Source of the DNA: Nocardia asteroides
GTDB lineage: Bacteria; Actinomycetota; Actinomycetes; Mycobacteriales; Mycobacteriaceae
Assembly (NCBI GenBank): GCA_019930625.1
Contig: CP082844.1
Location: forward strand, 992,001 to 1,056,000
Direction: 5' to 3'
DNA length: 64,000 nucleotides
Each line of letters starts with the position of its first letter. Within the stretch, counting starts at the first letter, position 1. The translations under genes and the position numbers were made by a program. The notes under the pieces were generated by a model. That model was not told the DNA's origin, did no database searches, and saw nothing but the letters and a program-made list of their open reading frames with translations. This document shows positions 10,569-19,793 of the stretch, one piece after another.

Positions 10569-11648
10569 ATGAGCGAGACTCGATCCGTGACGGAGACTCG
10601 AAGCGTGATCCTGGACCATCTGGACGTTCCGATCGCGCTGGCCCCGATGGCGGGCGGCCCTTCCACTCCCGAGCTGACCGCCGCCGTGGCCGAGGCGGGC
10701 GGTTTCGGCCAGCTGGCCGCCGGTTATCTGAGCGCCGCCGACACCGCCGCGCGGATCGCGGCGACCCGCGCCGCCACCGGCAAGCCGTTCGGTGTGAATC
10801 TCTTCGTCCCCGGCCCCGCCACTCCCGCCGCCGACTTGGCGGACTACCTCGCCGAACTCGGCGCCCACCACCGACTCGGAGACCCGCGATTCGACACCGA
10901 TGACTGGGACGCCAAACTCGACCTGCTCGTCGCCGACCCGGTCGCGGCCGTGTCCTTCACCTTCGGCTGCCCGAGCGCTGCGGAGGTCGCACGGCTGCAC
11001 GCCGCCGGTTCCGAGGTCTGGGTGACCGTCACTTCCGTCGGAGAGGCGCGCCTGGCGGTCGAGGCGGGCGCCGACGTGCTCATCGCCCAGGGGGCCGAGG
11101 CGGGCGGACACCGGGCCACGTTCGTGGATCGCCCCGCCGACGACGCGACCGACCCACTCGGCCTGCTGGCGCTGCTGCAACTGCTCACCGCCGCTGTCGA
11201 CCGCCCGCTGGTGGCAACCGGGGGCATCGCGACCGGTGCTGGCATCGCCGCGGCGCTCGCGGCGGGCGCCGCCGCCGCGCAGCTGGGCACCGTGTTCCTG
11301 CGCTGCCCCGAGGCCGGGACCAATCCGGTACACCGCGCCGCGTTGGCCGGGGATACCCCGACGATGCTCACCCGCGCGTTCACCGGACGCAGGGCGCGCG
11401 GGTTGCGTAACCGATTCCTGGTGGAACACACCGCAACCGCACCGGCGGGATACCCTGAGATCCACTACGCCACCGCACCGTTGCGCGCCGAAGCACGCGC
11501 GGCGAGCAATCCTGACGAGGTCAACCTCTGGGCTGGCCAGACCCACGCGCTGACACCGGAGTTACCCGCGGGCGAACTGGTCGGGGCACTGGCCGCGGAC
11601 ACGAAAAGCGCACTGGAAAAGGCGCTTTCACGCCGAATCCGGCATTGA
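10569..11648 (+). CDS. Nitronate monooxygenase (2-nitropropane dioxygenase family)
   Basis: A 359-residue FMN-dependent TIM-barrel protein that oxidises alkyl nitronates, or acts as a related flavin oxidoreductase. Family features seen: N-terminal PIALAPMAGG, the central AQGAEAGGH motif that contacts FMN phosphate and carries the catalytic histidine, and VATGGIATGAGIAAALAAGA in the phosphate-binding region. Length is normal for the class. The frame is open upstream to 10509, but the ATG at 10569 fits the family N-terminus better and has GAGG about 18 bp upstream. It stands alone between the divergent M23 gene and the SCO5389-like gene. Confidence 0.9.
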   Translation: MSETRSVTETRSVILDHLDVPIALAPMAGGPSTPELTAAVAEAGGFGQLAAGYLSAADTAARIAATRAATGKPFGVNLFVPGPATPAADLADYLAELGAHHRLGDPRFDTDDWDAKLDLLVADPVAAVSFTFGCPSAAEVARLHAAGSEVWVTVTSVGEARLAVEAGADVLIAQGAEAGGHRATFVDRPADDATDPLGLLALLQLLTAAVDRPLVATGGIATGAGIAAALAAGAAAAQLGTVFLRCPEAGTNPVHRAALAGDTPTMLTRAFTGRRARGLRNRFLVEHTATAPAGYPEIHYATAPLRAEARAASNPDEVNLWAGQTHALTPELPAGELVGALAADTKSALEKALSRRIRH

Positions 11649-11710
11649 TGACAACGACTTTCGATTAGACTCGGGCATCGCATCGACGTCCAGCACTGGA
11701 GGAGAGCGCC

Positions 11711-12103
11711 ATGTCCCTTGATGTCCCCACCGCACTACTCGAACGCGCCGAGCGCGGCGAGGTCGACGACGCCGATTTCGTCGAGGTCGTGCGCAACTCG
11801 CTGCCCTACGCCTGGGAAGTAGTCAGCCGGGTCGCCGGTGAACTGCGTTCGGGCACCGCGGAATACGCCGACAACGTGGTTCCGCCGCCGGACGAGGTGG
11901 CTCGTGGACAACTGCTGCGCGCCATGGCCAGCGACGCCATTCGCGGTGGACTGGAACGGCACTTCGGCGTGAAGCTCGCCTTCCAGAACTGCCACCGGGT
12001 CGCGGCGTTCCCGCTCTCCGCGGTCGGCGGCGAGACCTACACCACGTTCATCGGCACCCGGGCCCAACTGCTCAACCAGAACCCCGAACTGCGCAACTGC
12101 TGA
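11711..12103 (+). CDS. SCO5389-family protein
   Basis: A 130-residue soluble protein matching a family conserved across actinobacteria. Its recognisable signatures are the opening MSLDVPTALLERAERGEVDD, then PPPDEVARGQLLRAMASD, and FQNCHRVAAFPL towards the end. Function in the family is unknown. A strong ribosome binding site (TGGAGGAGAGCGCC) precedes the ATG. A possible promoter (TTGATG, then TAGACT after about 16 bp) lies in the 60 bp after the preceding gene. The transcript very likely ends at the hairpin directly downstream, so it is probably monocistronic. Confidence 0.9.
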   Translation: MSLDVPTALLERAERGEVDDADFVEVVRNSLPYAWEVVSRVAGELRSGTAEYADNVVPPPDEVARGQLLRAMASDAIRGGLERHFGVKLAFQNCHRVAAFPLSAVGGETYTTFIGTRAQLLNQNPELRNC

Positions 12104-12116
12104 TCGGCGCGAACCG

Positions 12117-12159
12117 AACACCCGGCGCGGGCAAACTGTTTGCCCGTGCCGGGTGTTTT
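12117..12159 (+). terminator. Rho-independent terminator
   Basis: A 19-bp stem with a single G-U pair (AACACCCGGCGCGGGCAAA and TTTGCCCGTGCCGGGTGTT), a 3-base loop, and a TTTT run at its end. It lies 14 bp after the SCO5389-family stop codon and before the HD gene on the same strand. It is the clearest intrinsic terminator in the chromosomal part. Confidence 0.9.
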
Positions 12160-12221
12160 CGCGTGTGAGGTGGCGCGTCGCCGCCGTCCCCCACGGCCGC
12201 CTGCGCGTAGGGTGAACCGCC

Positions 12222-12770
12222 ATGAGCAGCAACGATCTTCGAGAAGAGGTCGAAGCCCGGCTCGCACCGTGGCAGCAACAGCTCGGGGCGGACCGCGCCG
12301 CCTACACCAATCACGTGCTGCGCGTCCTAGCGCTGTGCGACCTGCTCGCCACAGATCGGCAACCGCCACCGAGCGCCCGCGAGGAGTTCCTGACCGCGGC
12401 CGCCCTGCACGACATCGGCATCTGGTCGGCGGGCAGCTTCGATTACCTCTCCCCCTCCTGCGACCAGGCACGCGCCTGGCTGGCGAGCATCGATCGCGAC
12501 GACCTGACCGGGCTGGTGGTGTCCATGATCGACCAGCATCACAAGCTGCGCCCCGCGGGCCCGCCGCACGACCCGGTCGAGATCTTCCGGCGCGCCGACG
12601 CGATCGACGTCGAGCTGGGTCTGCTCGGCCGGTTCGGCATCTCCCGCGGTACCTACCGCGAACTGGCGAAGCGCTATCCCAACCACGGCTTCCACCGCAG
12701 GCTCGTGTCGCTGGCCGCGCGGCGGATGCGCAGCCACCCCGCGTCACCACTGCCGATGCTGAAGTGGTGA
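12222..12770 (+). CDS. HD-domain protein (predicted phosphohydrolase)
   Basis: A 182-residue protein with an HD-type metal-binding core. The first histidine is probably in AYTNHVLRVL, the signature HD pair is AALHDIGIW (about residue 66), a downstream histidine lies in MIDQHHKL (about residue 107), and a later Asp in RRADAIDVE. HD proteins hydrolyse phosphate esters of nucleotides or related molecules, but the substrate cannot be read from the sequence. The length fits small stand-alone HD proteins of actinobacteria. It is transcribed after the terminator at 12117-12159 and converges with the FadD gene, leaving only 16 bp between the two stops. Confidence 0.82.
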   Translation: MSSNDLREEVEARLAPWQQQLGADRAAYTNHVLRVLALCDLLATDRQPPPSAREEFLTAAALHDIGIWSAGSFDYLSPSCDQARAWLASIDRDDLTGLVVSMIDQHHKLRPAGPPHDPVEIFRRADAIDVELGLLGRFGISRGTYRELAKRYPNHGFHRRLVSLAARRMRSHPASPLPMLKW

Positions 12771-12786
12771 CGCGGGGGCAGCGGGT

Positions 12787-14427
12787 CTAGCCGAGCGTGG
12801 TGACTTCCAGATCGCCGTCGGCGTACTGGCCGCGCAACCGCTTCTTGTCGAACTTGCCCACGCTGGTCTTCGGGACCTCCGCGATGAACGTCCAGCGTTC
12901 CGGTAACTGCCATTTGGCGAACTTGTCGGCCAGGAAGTCGCGCAGCTCCTCCGGCCGGGCCTCGGCGCCCTCGGCGAGCACGACCGCCACCAGCGGGCGC
13001 TCGTCCCACTTCTCGTCCGGCACACCGATCACCGCCGCCTCGGCGACCGCCGGGTGCCCGATCACGGCGTTCTCCAGATCCACCGACGAGATCCACTCGC
13101 CGCCGGACTTGATCACGTCCTTGGAGCGGTCCACCAGCGTGAGGTAACCGTCCTGGCTGATCTTGCCCACGTCGCCGGTGCGCAGCCAGCCGTCGTCGAA
13201 CTTCTCCGGGTCGACCGCCGTGCCGTCGGGTGAGTAGTAGGAGCCGGTGATCCACGGACCGCGCACTTCCAGCTCGCCCAGCGACACACCGTCGTTGGGC
13301 ACCACGCTGCCGTCGTCGGCGACCAGGCGGGCCTGGACACCGGCCGGGAAGCGGCCCTGGGTCACCCGGTAGGCCCACTTGTCCTCGTCGGTGAGCGCGG
13401 TGGCCGGCGGATGCGCGACGCTGCCCAGCGGCGAGGTCTCGGTCATGCCCCACGCGTGCAGCACTCGCACGCCGTGCTTGTCCTCGAAGGTGCGCATCAT
13501 CGAGGGCGGGACGGCCGAACCGCCCACCACGACCGCGCGCAGGTGCGTGATGTCCTGCGGGTTGGCCGCCAGCCCGGCCAGCACGCCGCCCCAGATGGTA
13601 GGCACGGCGGCAGCGAAGGACGGCTTCTGCGCGGCCATGCACTCGAGCAGCGGGCCCGGCTGCAGGAACCGGTCCGGCATCAGCAGATTCGCCCCGGACA
13701 TCAGCGCCGCGTACGGCAGGCCCCAGGCGTTCGCGTGGAACAGCGGGACGATGGCCAGAATGGTGTCGGTGCCGAGCAGACCCATCCCGTTGTTCGCGCC
13801 GACCTGCATCGCGTGCAGCCAGTTGGAGCGGTGCGAATACACCACGCCTTTCGGGTCGCCCGTGGTGCCGGAGGTGTAGCACATCGCCGCGGCGGAGCGC
13901 TCGTCGATCACCGGGAAGTCGTAGGTATCCGGCTGCGCACCGAGCAACTCGGTGTAGGAGTGCACCTGAACGCCTTCGGGCGCGATGAGTGTCGCCGCGT
14001 CGCCGTTGACCACGATGACGTGGCGGACGGTCGCCAGGTGCGGCAGGATCTGGCCGAACAGCGGCACCAGCGTGCCGTCCACCAGAACCACCTGGTCCTC
14101 GGCGTGATTGGCCACGTAGACGACCTGATCGGGGAACAACCGGATGTTCAGCGCGTGCAGCACCGCGCCCATCGCGGGCACCGCGATGTAGGCGACCAGA
14201 TGCTCGTTGTTGTTCCACATGAACGTGCCGACCCGGTCGCCGACCCCGATGCCCAACCCGCGCAGCGCGTTCGCCAAACGAGCCGATTCGGCGCCGACCT
14301 CGCGGTAGGTCATGGTGCGCACGCCGGTACCGGTCCAGGTGGACACGGTCGAATCGCCGGCGAACGTCGATGCGTAGCGCAGCAACGTGGCCAGCGACAA
14401 CGGCTCGTCCTGCATGGTGCTCAACAT
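12787..14427 (-). CDS. Fatty-acid-CoA ligase / AMP-binding enzyme (FadD type)
   Basis: A 546-residue acyl-CoA synthetase that forms an acyl-AMP and then an acyl-CoA thioester. Motifs: the AMP-binding loop MCYTSGTTGDPKGVVYSHRS (about residues 190-209), VLHAWGMTETSPLG (A5), GELEVRGPWITGSYY (A7 region), DGWLRTGDVGKISQDGYL (A8) and KTSVGKFDKKRL with the catalytic lysine near the C-terminus. Length and motif order are typical of medium/long-chain FadD enzymes in mycolic-acid bacteria. Methionines at residues 1 and 5 are both possible starts; AAGGAG lies 6 bp before the first. Directly upstream is a decayed region (14458-14993). Confidence 0.93.
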   Translation of the reverse strand: MLSTMQDEPLSLATLLRYASTFAGDSTVSTWTGTGVRTMTYREVGAESARLANALRGLGIGVGDRVGTFMWNNNEHLVAYIAVPAMGAVLHALNIRLFPDQVVYVANHAEDQVVLVDGTLVPLFGQILPHLATVRHVIVVNGDAATLIAPEGVQVHSYTELLGAQPDTYDFPVIDERSAAAMCYTSGTTGDPKGVVYSHRSNWLHAMQVGANNGMGLLGTDTILAIVPLFHANAWGLPYAALMSGANLLMPDRFLQPGPLLECMAAQKPSFAAAVPTIWGGVLAGLAANPQDITHLRAVVVGGSAVPPSMMRTFEDKHGVRVLHAWGMTETSPLGSVAHPPATALTDEDKWAYRVTQGRFPAGVQARLVADDGSVVPNDGVSLGELEVRGPWITGSYYSPDGTAVDPEKFDDGWLRTGDVGKISQDGYLTLVDRSKDVIKSGGEWISSVDLENAVIGHPAVAEAAVIGVPDEKWDERPLVAVVLAEGAEARPEELRDFLADKFAKWQLPERWTFIAEVPKTSVGKFDKKRLRGQYADGDLEVTTLG

Positions 14428-14457
14428 CGGAACTCCTTTTTCTTCGGTGACTTCCCG

Positions 14458-14993
14458 TCAGAAAGCCAAGTCGGTTTCGGCCACCTTCGGGGTCTGCGAC
14501 GTGACCCCGTAGAGCGATCCCACCCAACGAATCACTTCGGGATACGGAGTCGGTTCGCCGCTGGTGAGCACCGCGCGAGACAACGCGCGCTCGGGATGGG
14601 CTCCTGCGACGGCCTCGGCGGCTGGCTCCCCACGGACCGGCGCGCGACTGTCCGCCCGATCGTGATGAATTCCGCCCCCAGGCAGGCATGTTCGGGAATG
14701 TGGCGGCCGATCGACTCGTCCCGCTCCAGCAGTCCACGCGCTATGCGCGAATGCGTGTTCGGTGCCGTCGCACTTCTGGACGCGGAGTAGGCGGCGAACG
14801 AAGGTTTCACGCCGACCGGGACCCTCGGCACGGCATGGCCGTCGCCGCGCGCCCGGTCGAAGACGACTCGCCCATGCCCGCACGGACCTACCCGGATGGC
14901 GGGACGCTCATCCCCCGCGTCGATGTTTCCCGGGATGTGACTGCTTCGTAGCAGGTCAGGCAGCTTCGAAAGGGTCGATACACGCGCCGGCAT
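14458..14993 (-). pseudogene. Possible frameshifted gene remnant
   Basis: Two overlapping minus-strand frames share this stretch. One reads plausibly as protein in its middle (NTHSRIARGLLERDESIGRH and on to EHACLGAEFITIGR). The other reads plausibly at its end (PYPEVIRWVGSLYGVTSQTP then KVAETDLAF) and stops 30 bp before the FadD start. Neither is convincing over its full length. This is what one frameshift in a real gene of about 150 residues would look like. The family is not recognised, and chance open frames in high-GC DNA remain possible. Confidence 0.3.
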
Positions 14994-15122
14994 GGTTCAG
15001 CACGCACCGACCATGAGCCACGTCACACGGCGATGCTACCCAACGGTAGGCCGCCTCGGGCAAGCCCGGCGGGAATGCCGCACGGCACCCATCCGATGGC
15101 GGACGCCCTCAGTTCCAGCCGG
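14994..15122. other. Gap without a recognised gene
   Basis: Together with the doubtful remnant at 14458-14993 this makes about 665 bp between FadD and the CDF gene. I see no terminator, repeat or RNA gene here. Several short open frames on both strands lack ribosome binding sites. Confidence 0.4.
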
Positions 15123-16133
15123 TCAATTCGGCGCCGCTACCTCGGTGTGTGCCGGATAGGCGTGCACCACCGCGGTGTCCAACTTGGGCATGACATGGGT
15201 GAGGGAGTGCTGGGCCTCGTGCGCGATGCGATGCGCGTCCGCGAGCGTGATCGTCGGGGCGACGTCCAGTTCGACGTCGGCGTGCAGACGATGACCGATC
15301 CACCGCATCCGCAGGCTGCGCACGCCTCGCACGCCCGGTTCGGCGGCCAGCGCCCGCTCGGCCGCCGTGACCAATCCGGGTTCGACGGCGTCCATCAACC
15401 GGCGCAGCACGTCGCGCGCCGCGGTGCGCAGCACCGCGAGAATCGCCAGGGTGATGAGCAGGCCGACGATGGGGTCGGCGAGGGGGAAGCCCAGCGCTAC
15501 TCCGCCCGCGCCGAGCAGGACGGCCAGTGACGTGAACCCGTCGGTGCGCGCGTGCAGGCCGTCGGCGACCAAGGCCGCCGAGCCGATCCGCCGCCCCACC
15601 CGGATCCGGTACAGCGCGACCGTCTCGTTGCCGAGGAACCCGGCCAACCCGGCTGCGGCGACCCAGCCCAGATGCTCGAGCGGCACCGGATCGAGCAATC
15701 TACGCACCGCCTCGTATCCGGCGATCAGCGCCGACAGGGCGATCATCGCGACGACGAAGAGGCCGGCCAGGTCCTCGGCCCGGCCGAATCCGTAGGTATA
15801 GCGCCGCGTCGCGGCCTTACGGCCGAGAGCGAACGCGATCCACAGCGGAACGGCGGTCAGCGCGTCGGAGAAGTTGTGCACGGTGTCCGCGGCCAAGGCC
15901 ACCGAGCCGGACGCGGCGACGATCACCAATTGCAGCACCGCGGTGCACCCGAGCACCACCAGGCTGATCTTGACCGCGCGGATGCCGACCGCGCTGGCTT
16001 CCAGTGCGTCGTCCACGCTGTCAGCGGCGTCATGGCTGTGCGGGACGAAGATTTCCCGCAAGACACCGACTGGCCCCGACCGGTGCCGGTGCTGATGCAG
16101 CGCATGGGAGTGATGGTCGTGCCGGTGGGTCAT
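15123..16133 (-). CDS. Cation diffusion facilitator (CDF) metal exporter
   Basis: A 336-residue inner-membrane transporter that exports divalent metals (Zn, Co, Ni, Cd class) in exchange for protons. The N-terminus is very rich in histidine (HRHDHHSHALHQHRHR), a cytosolic metal-binding region. About six transmembrane helices follow. The metal-site aspartates are seen in ALAADTVHNFSDAL (TM2, with the HxxxD motif) and ADGLHARTDGFTSL (TM5). The C-terminal cytoplasmic domain (PGVRGVRSLRMRWIGHRLHA) is typical. It overlaps the ArsR-type regulator gene by 4 bases (ATGA), so the two form a self-regulated metal-efflux operon. Confidence 0.95.
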   Translation of the reverse strand: MTHRHDHHSHALHQHRHRSGPVGVLREIFVPHSHDAADSVDDALEASAVGIRAVKISLVVLGCTAVLQLVIVAASGSVALAADTVHNFSDALTAVPLWIAFALGRKAATRRYTYGFGRAEDLAGLFVVAMIALSALIAGYEAVRRLLDPVPLEHLGWVAAAGLAGFLGNETVALYRIRVGRRIGSAALVADGLHARTDGFTSLAVLLGAGGVALGFPLADPIVGLLITLAILAVLRTAARDVLRRLMDAVEPGLVTAAERALAAEPGVRGVRSLRMRWIGHRLHADVELDVAPTITLADAHRIAHEAQHSLTHVMPKLDTAVVHAYPAHTEVAAPN

Positions 16134-16525
16134 GACGCGCTCGCCTCGTCTCGGCCGGGAAGCTCGCGCACCGCGCCGGCGCCGCGGTGATGCGCCGGAA
16201 CACCAGGTCCAGCGTGCTCGGCGTTGTACACCGCGTCCACGACCAACTGCCGGACGTGCTCGTTCTCCAGCCGATAGAAGATCGTCGTCCCCGATCGGCG
16301 GGTGCTCACCAACCGCGCCATCCGCAGTTTGGCCAGATGCTGCGAGACCGAAGGCGCGGGCTTGCCGACTTGTCCCGCCAAGTCGTTCACCGATAGTTCC
16401 CGGTCGACCAGCGCCCAGAGCACTTGGACCCGAGTCGGGTCGGCGAGCATGCGGAACACCTCGACAACCAGTCCGACCTGATCCTGCGCCAGCAGTGGCC
16501 GCGATTCCTGGTTATCTGCATTCAT
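16130..16525 (-). CDS. ArsR/SmtB-family metal-responsive repressor
   Basis: A 131-residue winged-helix repressor. The family core is clear: VFRMLADPTRVQVLWALVD, recognition region VNDLAGQVGKPAPSVSQHLA, wing STRRSGTTIFYRLENEHVRQ. A His-rich tail (HHRGAG, with an upstream NAEH) could supply C-terminal metal ligands of the alpha-5 type. The frame stays open to 16633, but the ATG at 16525 begins the normal family N-terminus and sits inside the palindromic operator. The gene overlaps the CDF exporter by 4 bases and would repress it until metal binds. Confidence 0.93.
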   Translation of the reverse strand: MNADNQESRPLLAQDQVGLVVEVFRMLADPTRVQVLWALVDRELSVNDLAGQVGKPAPSVSQHLAKLRMARLVSTRRSGTTIFYRLENEHVRQLVVDAVYNAEHAGPGVPAHHRGAGAVRELPGRDEASAS

Positions 16526-16534
16526 ATGCAGATA
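16513..16534 (-). promoter_or_regulatory. Operator palindrome over the ArsR start codon
   Basis: Two perfect 9-bp arms, TATCTGCAT and ATGCAGATA, flank 4 bp that contain the start codon of the ArsR-type gene. Size, AT-content and position match operators of the SmtB/NmtR class, which block their own transcription or translation start. It supports autoregulation of the efflux operon. Confidence 0.75.
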
Positions 16535-17098
16535 GTAGAACGGACGAGGGCCCGGTACCAGTGGGCTCCGGGCCAGTGTGGCGGCGGCACCCCCTGCGTC
16601 GCCGCCGACACACCGGTCGACCCCGTATCCCAACAGCCTTCTGTCTTAGTCGAGTGTGGCGTCAGTGCGCCAGACGATCGAGCGAATATCACCTGAATGA
16701 GACAGAGCAATATTGCAGGCGCACGCACGATTTCGGCTTACCCGCGACAAACCCACGGTGACCAGCACGAATGAGTCGACGCCGCAGACACGTTCACGCG
16801 CACCTGTACACACAGCTGCACGTGCAGCCCGCCGCTCCCCCGAGTGCCGCAACTCGCCCTCCAGCGGCGGAGGGCCGCTACACCGCTTCGATCGGGTCAT
16901 TCTGCACTGAAATGTGGCCACTCGCGAGGATCTCTTCCGGACCGTGATGTTCGGCTGGGCCATCCCCTGCGGATTCGTGTCGCGATCGCCAGGGCCGGAG
17001 ACCGTCTGCGGTATGCCAGGACGAGCCGGTGACCTTCGCACAGCGCCCGGCTACTGTGAATCACGAGAACGCACCGAGCGACCCGCGGAGTAGACGAC
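16535..17098. other. Intergenic region, 564 bp
   Basis: Divergent promoter region between the metal-efflux operon and the acyl-CoA dehydrogenase. It holds a perfect 14-bp palindrome, GCTGCACGTGCAGC at 16815-16828, and several short frames without ribosome binding sites. I see no RNA gene or terminator. Confidence 0.5.
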
Positions 17099-18241
17099 AT
17101 GCCAGTGGACCGAATGCTGCCCACCCCCGAGGCCAGGGATCTGCTGGAGCTCACTCGCGACATCGCCGACAAGGTGCTCGAACCCCGCGTCGCCGAGTGC
17201 GAGAAGACCGGGATCTTCCCCGACGGCGTCTTCCCCGCGCTGGGCGCCGCCGGACTGCTCAGCCTGCCGTACCCGGAGGAATACGGCGGCGGCGCGCAGC
17301 CCTACGAGGTGTACCTCCAGGTTCTCGAGGAACTCGCCGCCCGCTGGGCCGCCGTCGCGGTCGCGGTCAGCGTGCACAGCCTGTCCTGTCATCCGCTGTT
17401 CGTCTTCGGCACCGAGGAGCAGAAGCAACGCTGGCTGGCCGGAATGCTCTCCGGTGAGACCATCGGCGCCTACAGTCTGTCCGAGCCGCACGCGGGCTCC
17501 GACGCGGCCGCGCTGCGCTGCCGCGCCACCCCGGTCGAGGGCGGATACCGGATCACCGGGGCCAAAGCCTGGATCACCAACGGCGGACGCGCCGACTTCT
17601 ACACCCTGTTCGCGCGCACCGGGGAGGGCTCCCGCGGCATCTCCTGCTTCCTGGTCCCCCACGACACCGAGGGCCTCAGTTTCGGCAAGCCCGAGGAGAA
17701 AATGGGCTTGCGCGCCGTGCCCACCACGACCGCCGCCTACGACGATGCGTTCCTGCCCGCCGAACGTCGGGTGGGCGCCGAGGGCCAAGGGCTCTCGATC
17801 GCCTTCAGCGCCTTGGACTCCGGCCGTCTCGGCATCGCCGCGGTCGCCACCGGCCTGGCGCAGCGCGCCCTCGACGAAGCCGTCGCGTACGCCAAGGAGC
17901 GAGAGGCGTTCGGCCGCCACATCATCGACCATCAGGGGCTCGGTTTCGTCCTCGCCGACATGGCCGCCGCCGTCGACTCCGCCCGCGCCACCTACCTCGA
18001 CGCCGCCCGCCGCCGCGACGCGGGGCTGCCGTACTCGCGCCAGGCCAGCGTGGCCAAGCTCGTCGCCACCGACGCCGCCATGAAGGTCACCACCGACGCG
18101 GTCCAAGTCTTCGGCGGCTACGGCTACACCCAGGACTTCCCCGTCGAGCGCTACATGCGCGAGGCCAAGGTGATGCAGATCTTCGAGGGCACCAACCAGA
18201 TCCAGCGTTTGGTTATCGCGCGCCAGCTCGCCGGGAACTGA
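17099..18241 (+). CDS. Acyl-CoA dehydrogenase
   Basis: A 380-residue FAD enzyme for the first step of beta-oxidation (acyl-CoA to trans-2-enoyl-CoA). Seen: the FAD/substrate-binding segment GAYSLSEPHAGSDAAAL, ITGAKAWITNGG, the electron-transfer/FAD region ERRVGAEGQGLSIAFSALD, EREAFGRHIIDHQGL, and the C-terminal IFEGTNQIQRLVIAR with the catalytic-base glutamate of the short-chain type. Length is typical. It is followed in the same direction by a flavin monooxygenase gene 80 bp later. The two could belong to one catabolic unit, but nothing fixes the substrate. Confidence 0.95.
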   Translation: MPVDRMLPTPEARDLLELTRDIADKVLEPRVAECEKTGIFPDGVFPALGAAGLLSLPYPEEYGGGAQPYEVYLQVLEELAARWAAVAVAVSVHSLSCHPLFVFGTEEQKQRWLAGMLSGETIGAYSLSEPHAGSDAAALRCRATPVEGGYRITGAKAWITNGGRADFYTLFARTGEGSRGISCFLVPHDTEGLSFGKPEEKMGLRAVPTTTAAYDDAFLPAERRVGAEGQGLSIAFSALDSGRLGIAAVATGLAQRALDEAVAYAKEREAFGRHIIDHQGLGFVLADMAAAVDSARATYLDAARRRDAGLPYSRQASVAKLVATDAAMKVTTDAVQVFGGYGYTQDFPVERYMREAKVMQIFEGTNQIQRLVIARQLAGN

Positions 18242-18323
18242 CCAGCACCGCATGGCCGGAAATGCCGATTGATTGACCGCGGATGTCTTCGGACCTGCGG
18301 ATACTCTTCCGTACGCTCGGAGT

Positions 18324-19793
18324 ATGACGACGCCGTCCATCATCATCATCGGAGCCGGATTCGGCGGGCTCGGCATGGCGCTGGAGCTGCGGCGGGCCGG
18401 GCTGGACACCTTCACCATCCTGGAGCGCGCCACCGATCTCGGCGGCGTGTGGCGGGAGAACACCTACCCCGGCGCGGCCTGTGACGTGCCCTCCCCGCTG
18501 TACTCCTGGTCCTACGAACCCAGAGCCGATTGGCCGCGGCGCTTCTCCGAACAGCGCGACATCCACGAGTACATGCAAGACGTCGCCGACAAGCACGGCC
18601 TGCGGCGCTTCATCCGCTTCGGCACCGAGGTGATCGACGCGGAGTTCGACGAGTGCACCGGCCGATGGACCGTCCGTACGGCCGACGGCGCGCAGCTGAC
18701 CGCCGACATCCTCATCCCGGCGGTCGGCCAGCTCTCCCGCCCCGCCATGCCGAACATCCCCGGCATCGAGACCTTCACCGGTCCCGCGTTCCACTCCGCC
18801 GAGTGGAACCACGACGTCGACCTGACCGGCAAGCGCATCGCCTGCATCGGTACCGGGGCCAGCGCGATCCAGTACATCCCGCGCATTCAGCCGGGCGCTG
18901 CCCACCTCACGTTGTTCCAGCGCTCGGCCGCGTGGGTGCTGCCCAAGGCCGATGTCGAGTACAGCGCCCTGCACCATGCGCTGTTCAAGTACCTCCCGCC
19001 CACCCGCCTCGCCGAGCGCTTCGCCATCTGGTCGGTCTTCGAAGCGCTGGCCCTCGGGTTGACCGACATCCCGGCCATCAAGACCCCGGTGATCGCGCTG
19101 GCCGACCGGCACCGGCAAAAGCAGGTTCCCGACGACGAACTGCGCGCGAAACTGACGCCCGACTACGCGGCGGGATGCAAGCGCGGACTGTTCTCCAACG
19201 AGTACTTCCCCGCGCTGGCGCAGCCGAACGTCACCGTGGAGACCACCGCCATCGAGGCGATCACGCCGACCGGAGTCCGCACCGCCGACGGCGTCGAGCA
19301 CGAAGTGGACGTCATCGTCTACGGCACCGGCTTCAAGGGCACCGAGTTCCTCGCGCCGATGAACATCTACGGCCTCGGCGGGCGCAAGCTGGCCGACGTC
19401 TGGGGCGACGAAGGCGCCCGCGCCTACCTCGGCCTATCCGTGCCCCAGTTCCCGAACCTGTTCATGATGTACGGCCCGAACACCAACGTCGGCGCCGGCT
19501 CCATCATCTACATGCTCGAATCCCAGGCTCGCTACATCCGCCAGGTCGTGCAATACCTCACCGACCGCCCCGGCCGCTACCTCGCCGCCCGCCCCGCCGC
19601 CGAGCAACGCTGGGACGACTGGCTGCAGAAACGGTTGAAGGACACCCCCTGGAATTTCTGCTCCAGCTGGTACCGAAACGCCTCCGGCCGGATCACCAAC
19701 AACTGGCCCGGCGCAACCGTGCTCTATCGCTGGAAGACAAGAACTTTCGACCCCGCCGACTATGACGAGGCACAGGCTCCCGCGCCGCACTGA
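18324..19793 (+). CDS. Flavin-containing monooxygenase, Baeyer-Villiger type
   Basis: A 489-residue FAD- and NADPH-dependent monooxygenase. The N-terminal FAD Rossmann motif is GAGFGGLGMALELRRAGL, followed by DLGGVWRENTYPGAACDVPS, typical of the class. The Baeyer-Villiger fingerprint FxGxxxHxxxW is present as FTGPAFHSAEW. The NADPH Rossmann motif is CIGTGASAIQYIP, and a downstream ATG-type motif reads VIVYGTGFKGTEFL. Family members insert oxygen next to ketones or oxidise N or S atoms. The ATG at 18324 is chosen because the FAD motif should lie near the N-terminus. Its last 34 bases overlap, antisense, the end of the serine recombinase frame. Confidence 0.93.
   Translation: MTTPSIIIIGAGFGGLGMALELRRAGLDTFTILERATDLGGVWRENTYPGAACDVPSPLYSWSYEPRADWPRRFSEQRDIHEYMQDVADKHGLRRFIRFGTEVIDAEFDECTGRWTVRTADGAQLTADILIPAVGQLSRPAMPNIPGIETFTGPAFHSAEWNHDVDLTGKRIACIGTGASAIQYIPRIQPGAAHLTLFQRSAAWVLPKADVEYSALHHALFKYLPPTRLAERFAIWSVFEALALGLTDIPAIKTPVIALADRHRQKQVPDDELRAKLTPDYAAGCKRGLFSNEYFPALAQPNVTVETTAIEAITPTGVRTADGVEHEVDVIVYGTGFKGTEFLAPMNIYGLGGRKLADVWGDEGARAYLGLSVPQFPNLFMMYGPNTNVGAGSIIYMLESQARYIRQVVQYLTDRPGRYLAARPAAEQRWDDWLQKRLKDTPWNFCSSWYRNASGRITNNWPGATVLYRWKTRTFDPADYDEAQAPAPH

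Noticed and set aside
18530..19765. 411-residue frame within the monooxygenase gene
   Set aside because: Arg/Pro/His-rich shadow; the overlapping frame carries both Rossmann motifs.
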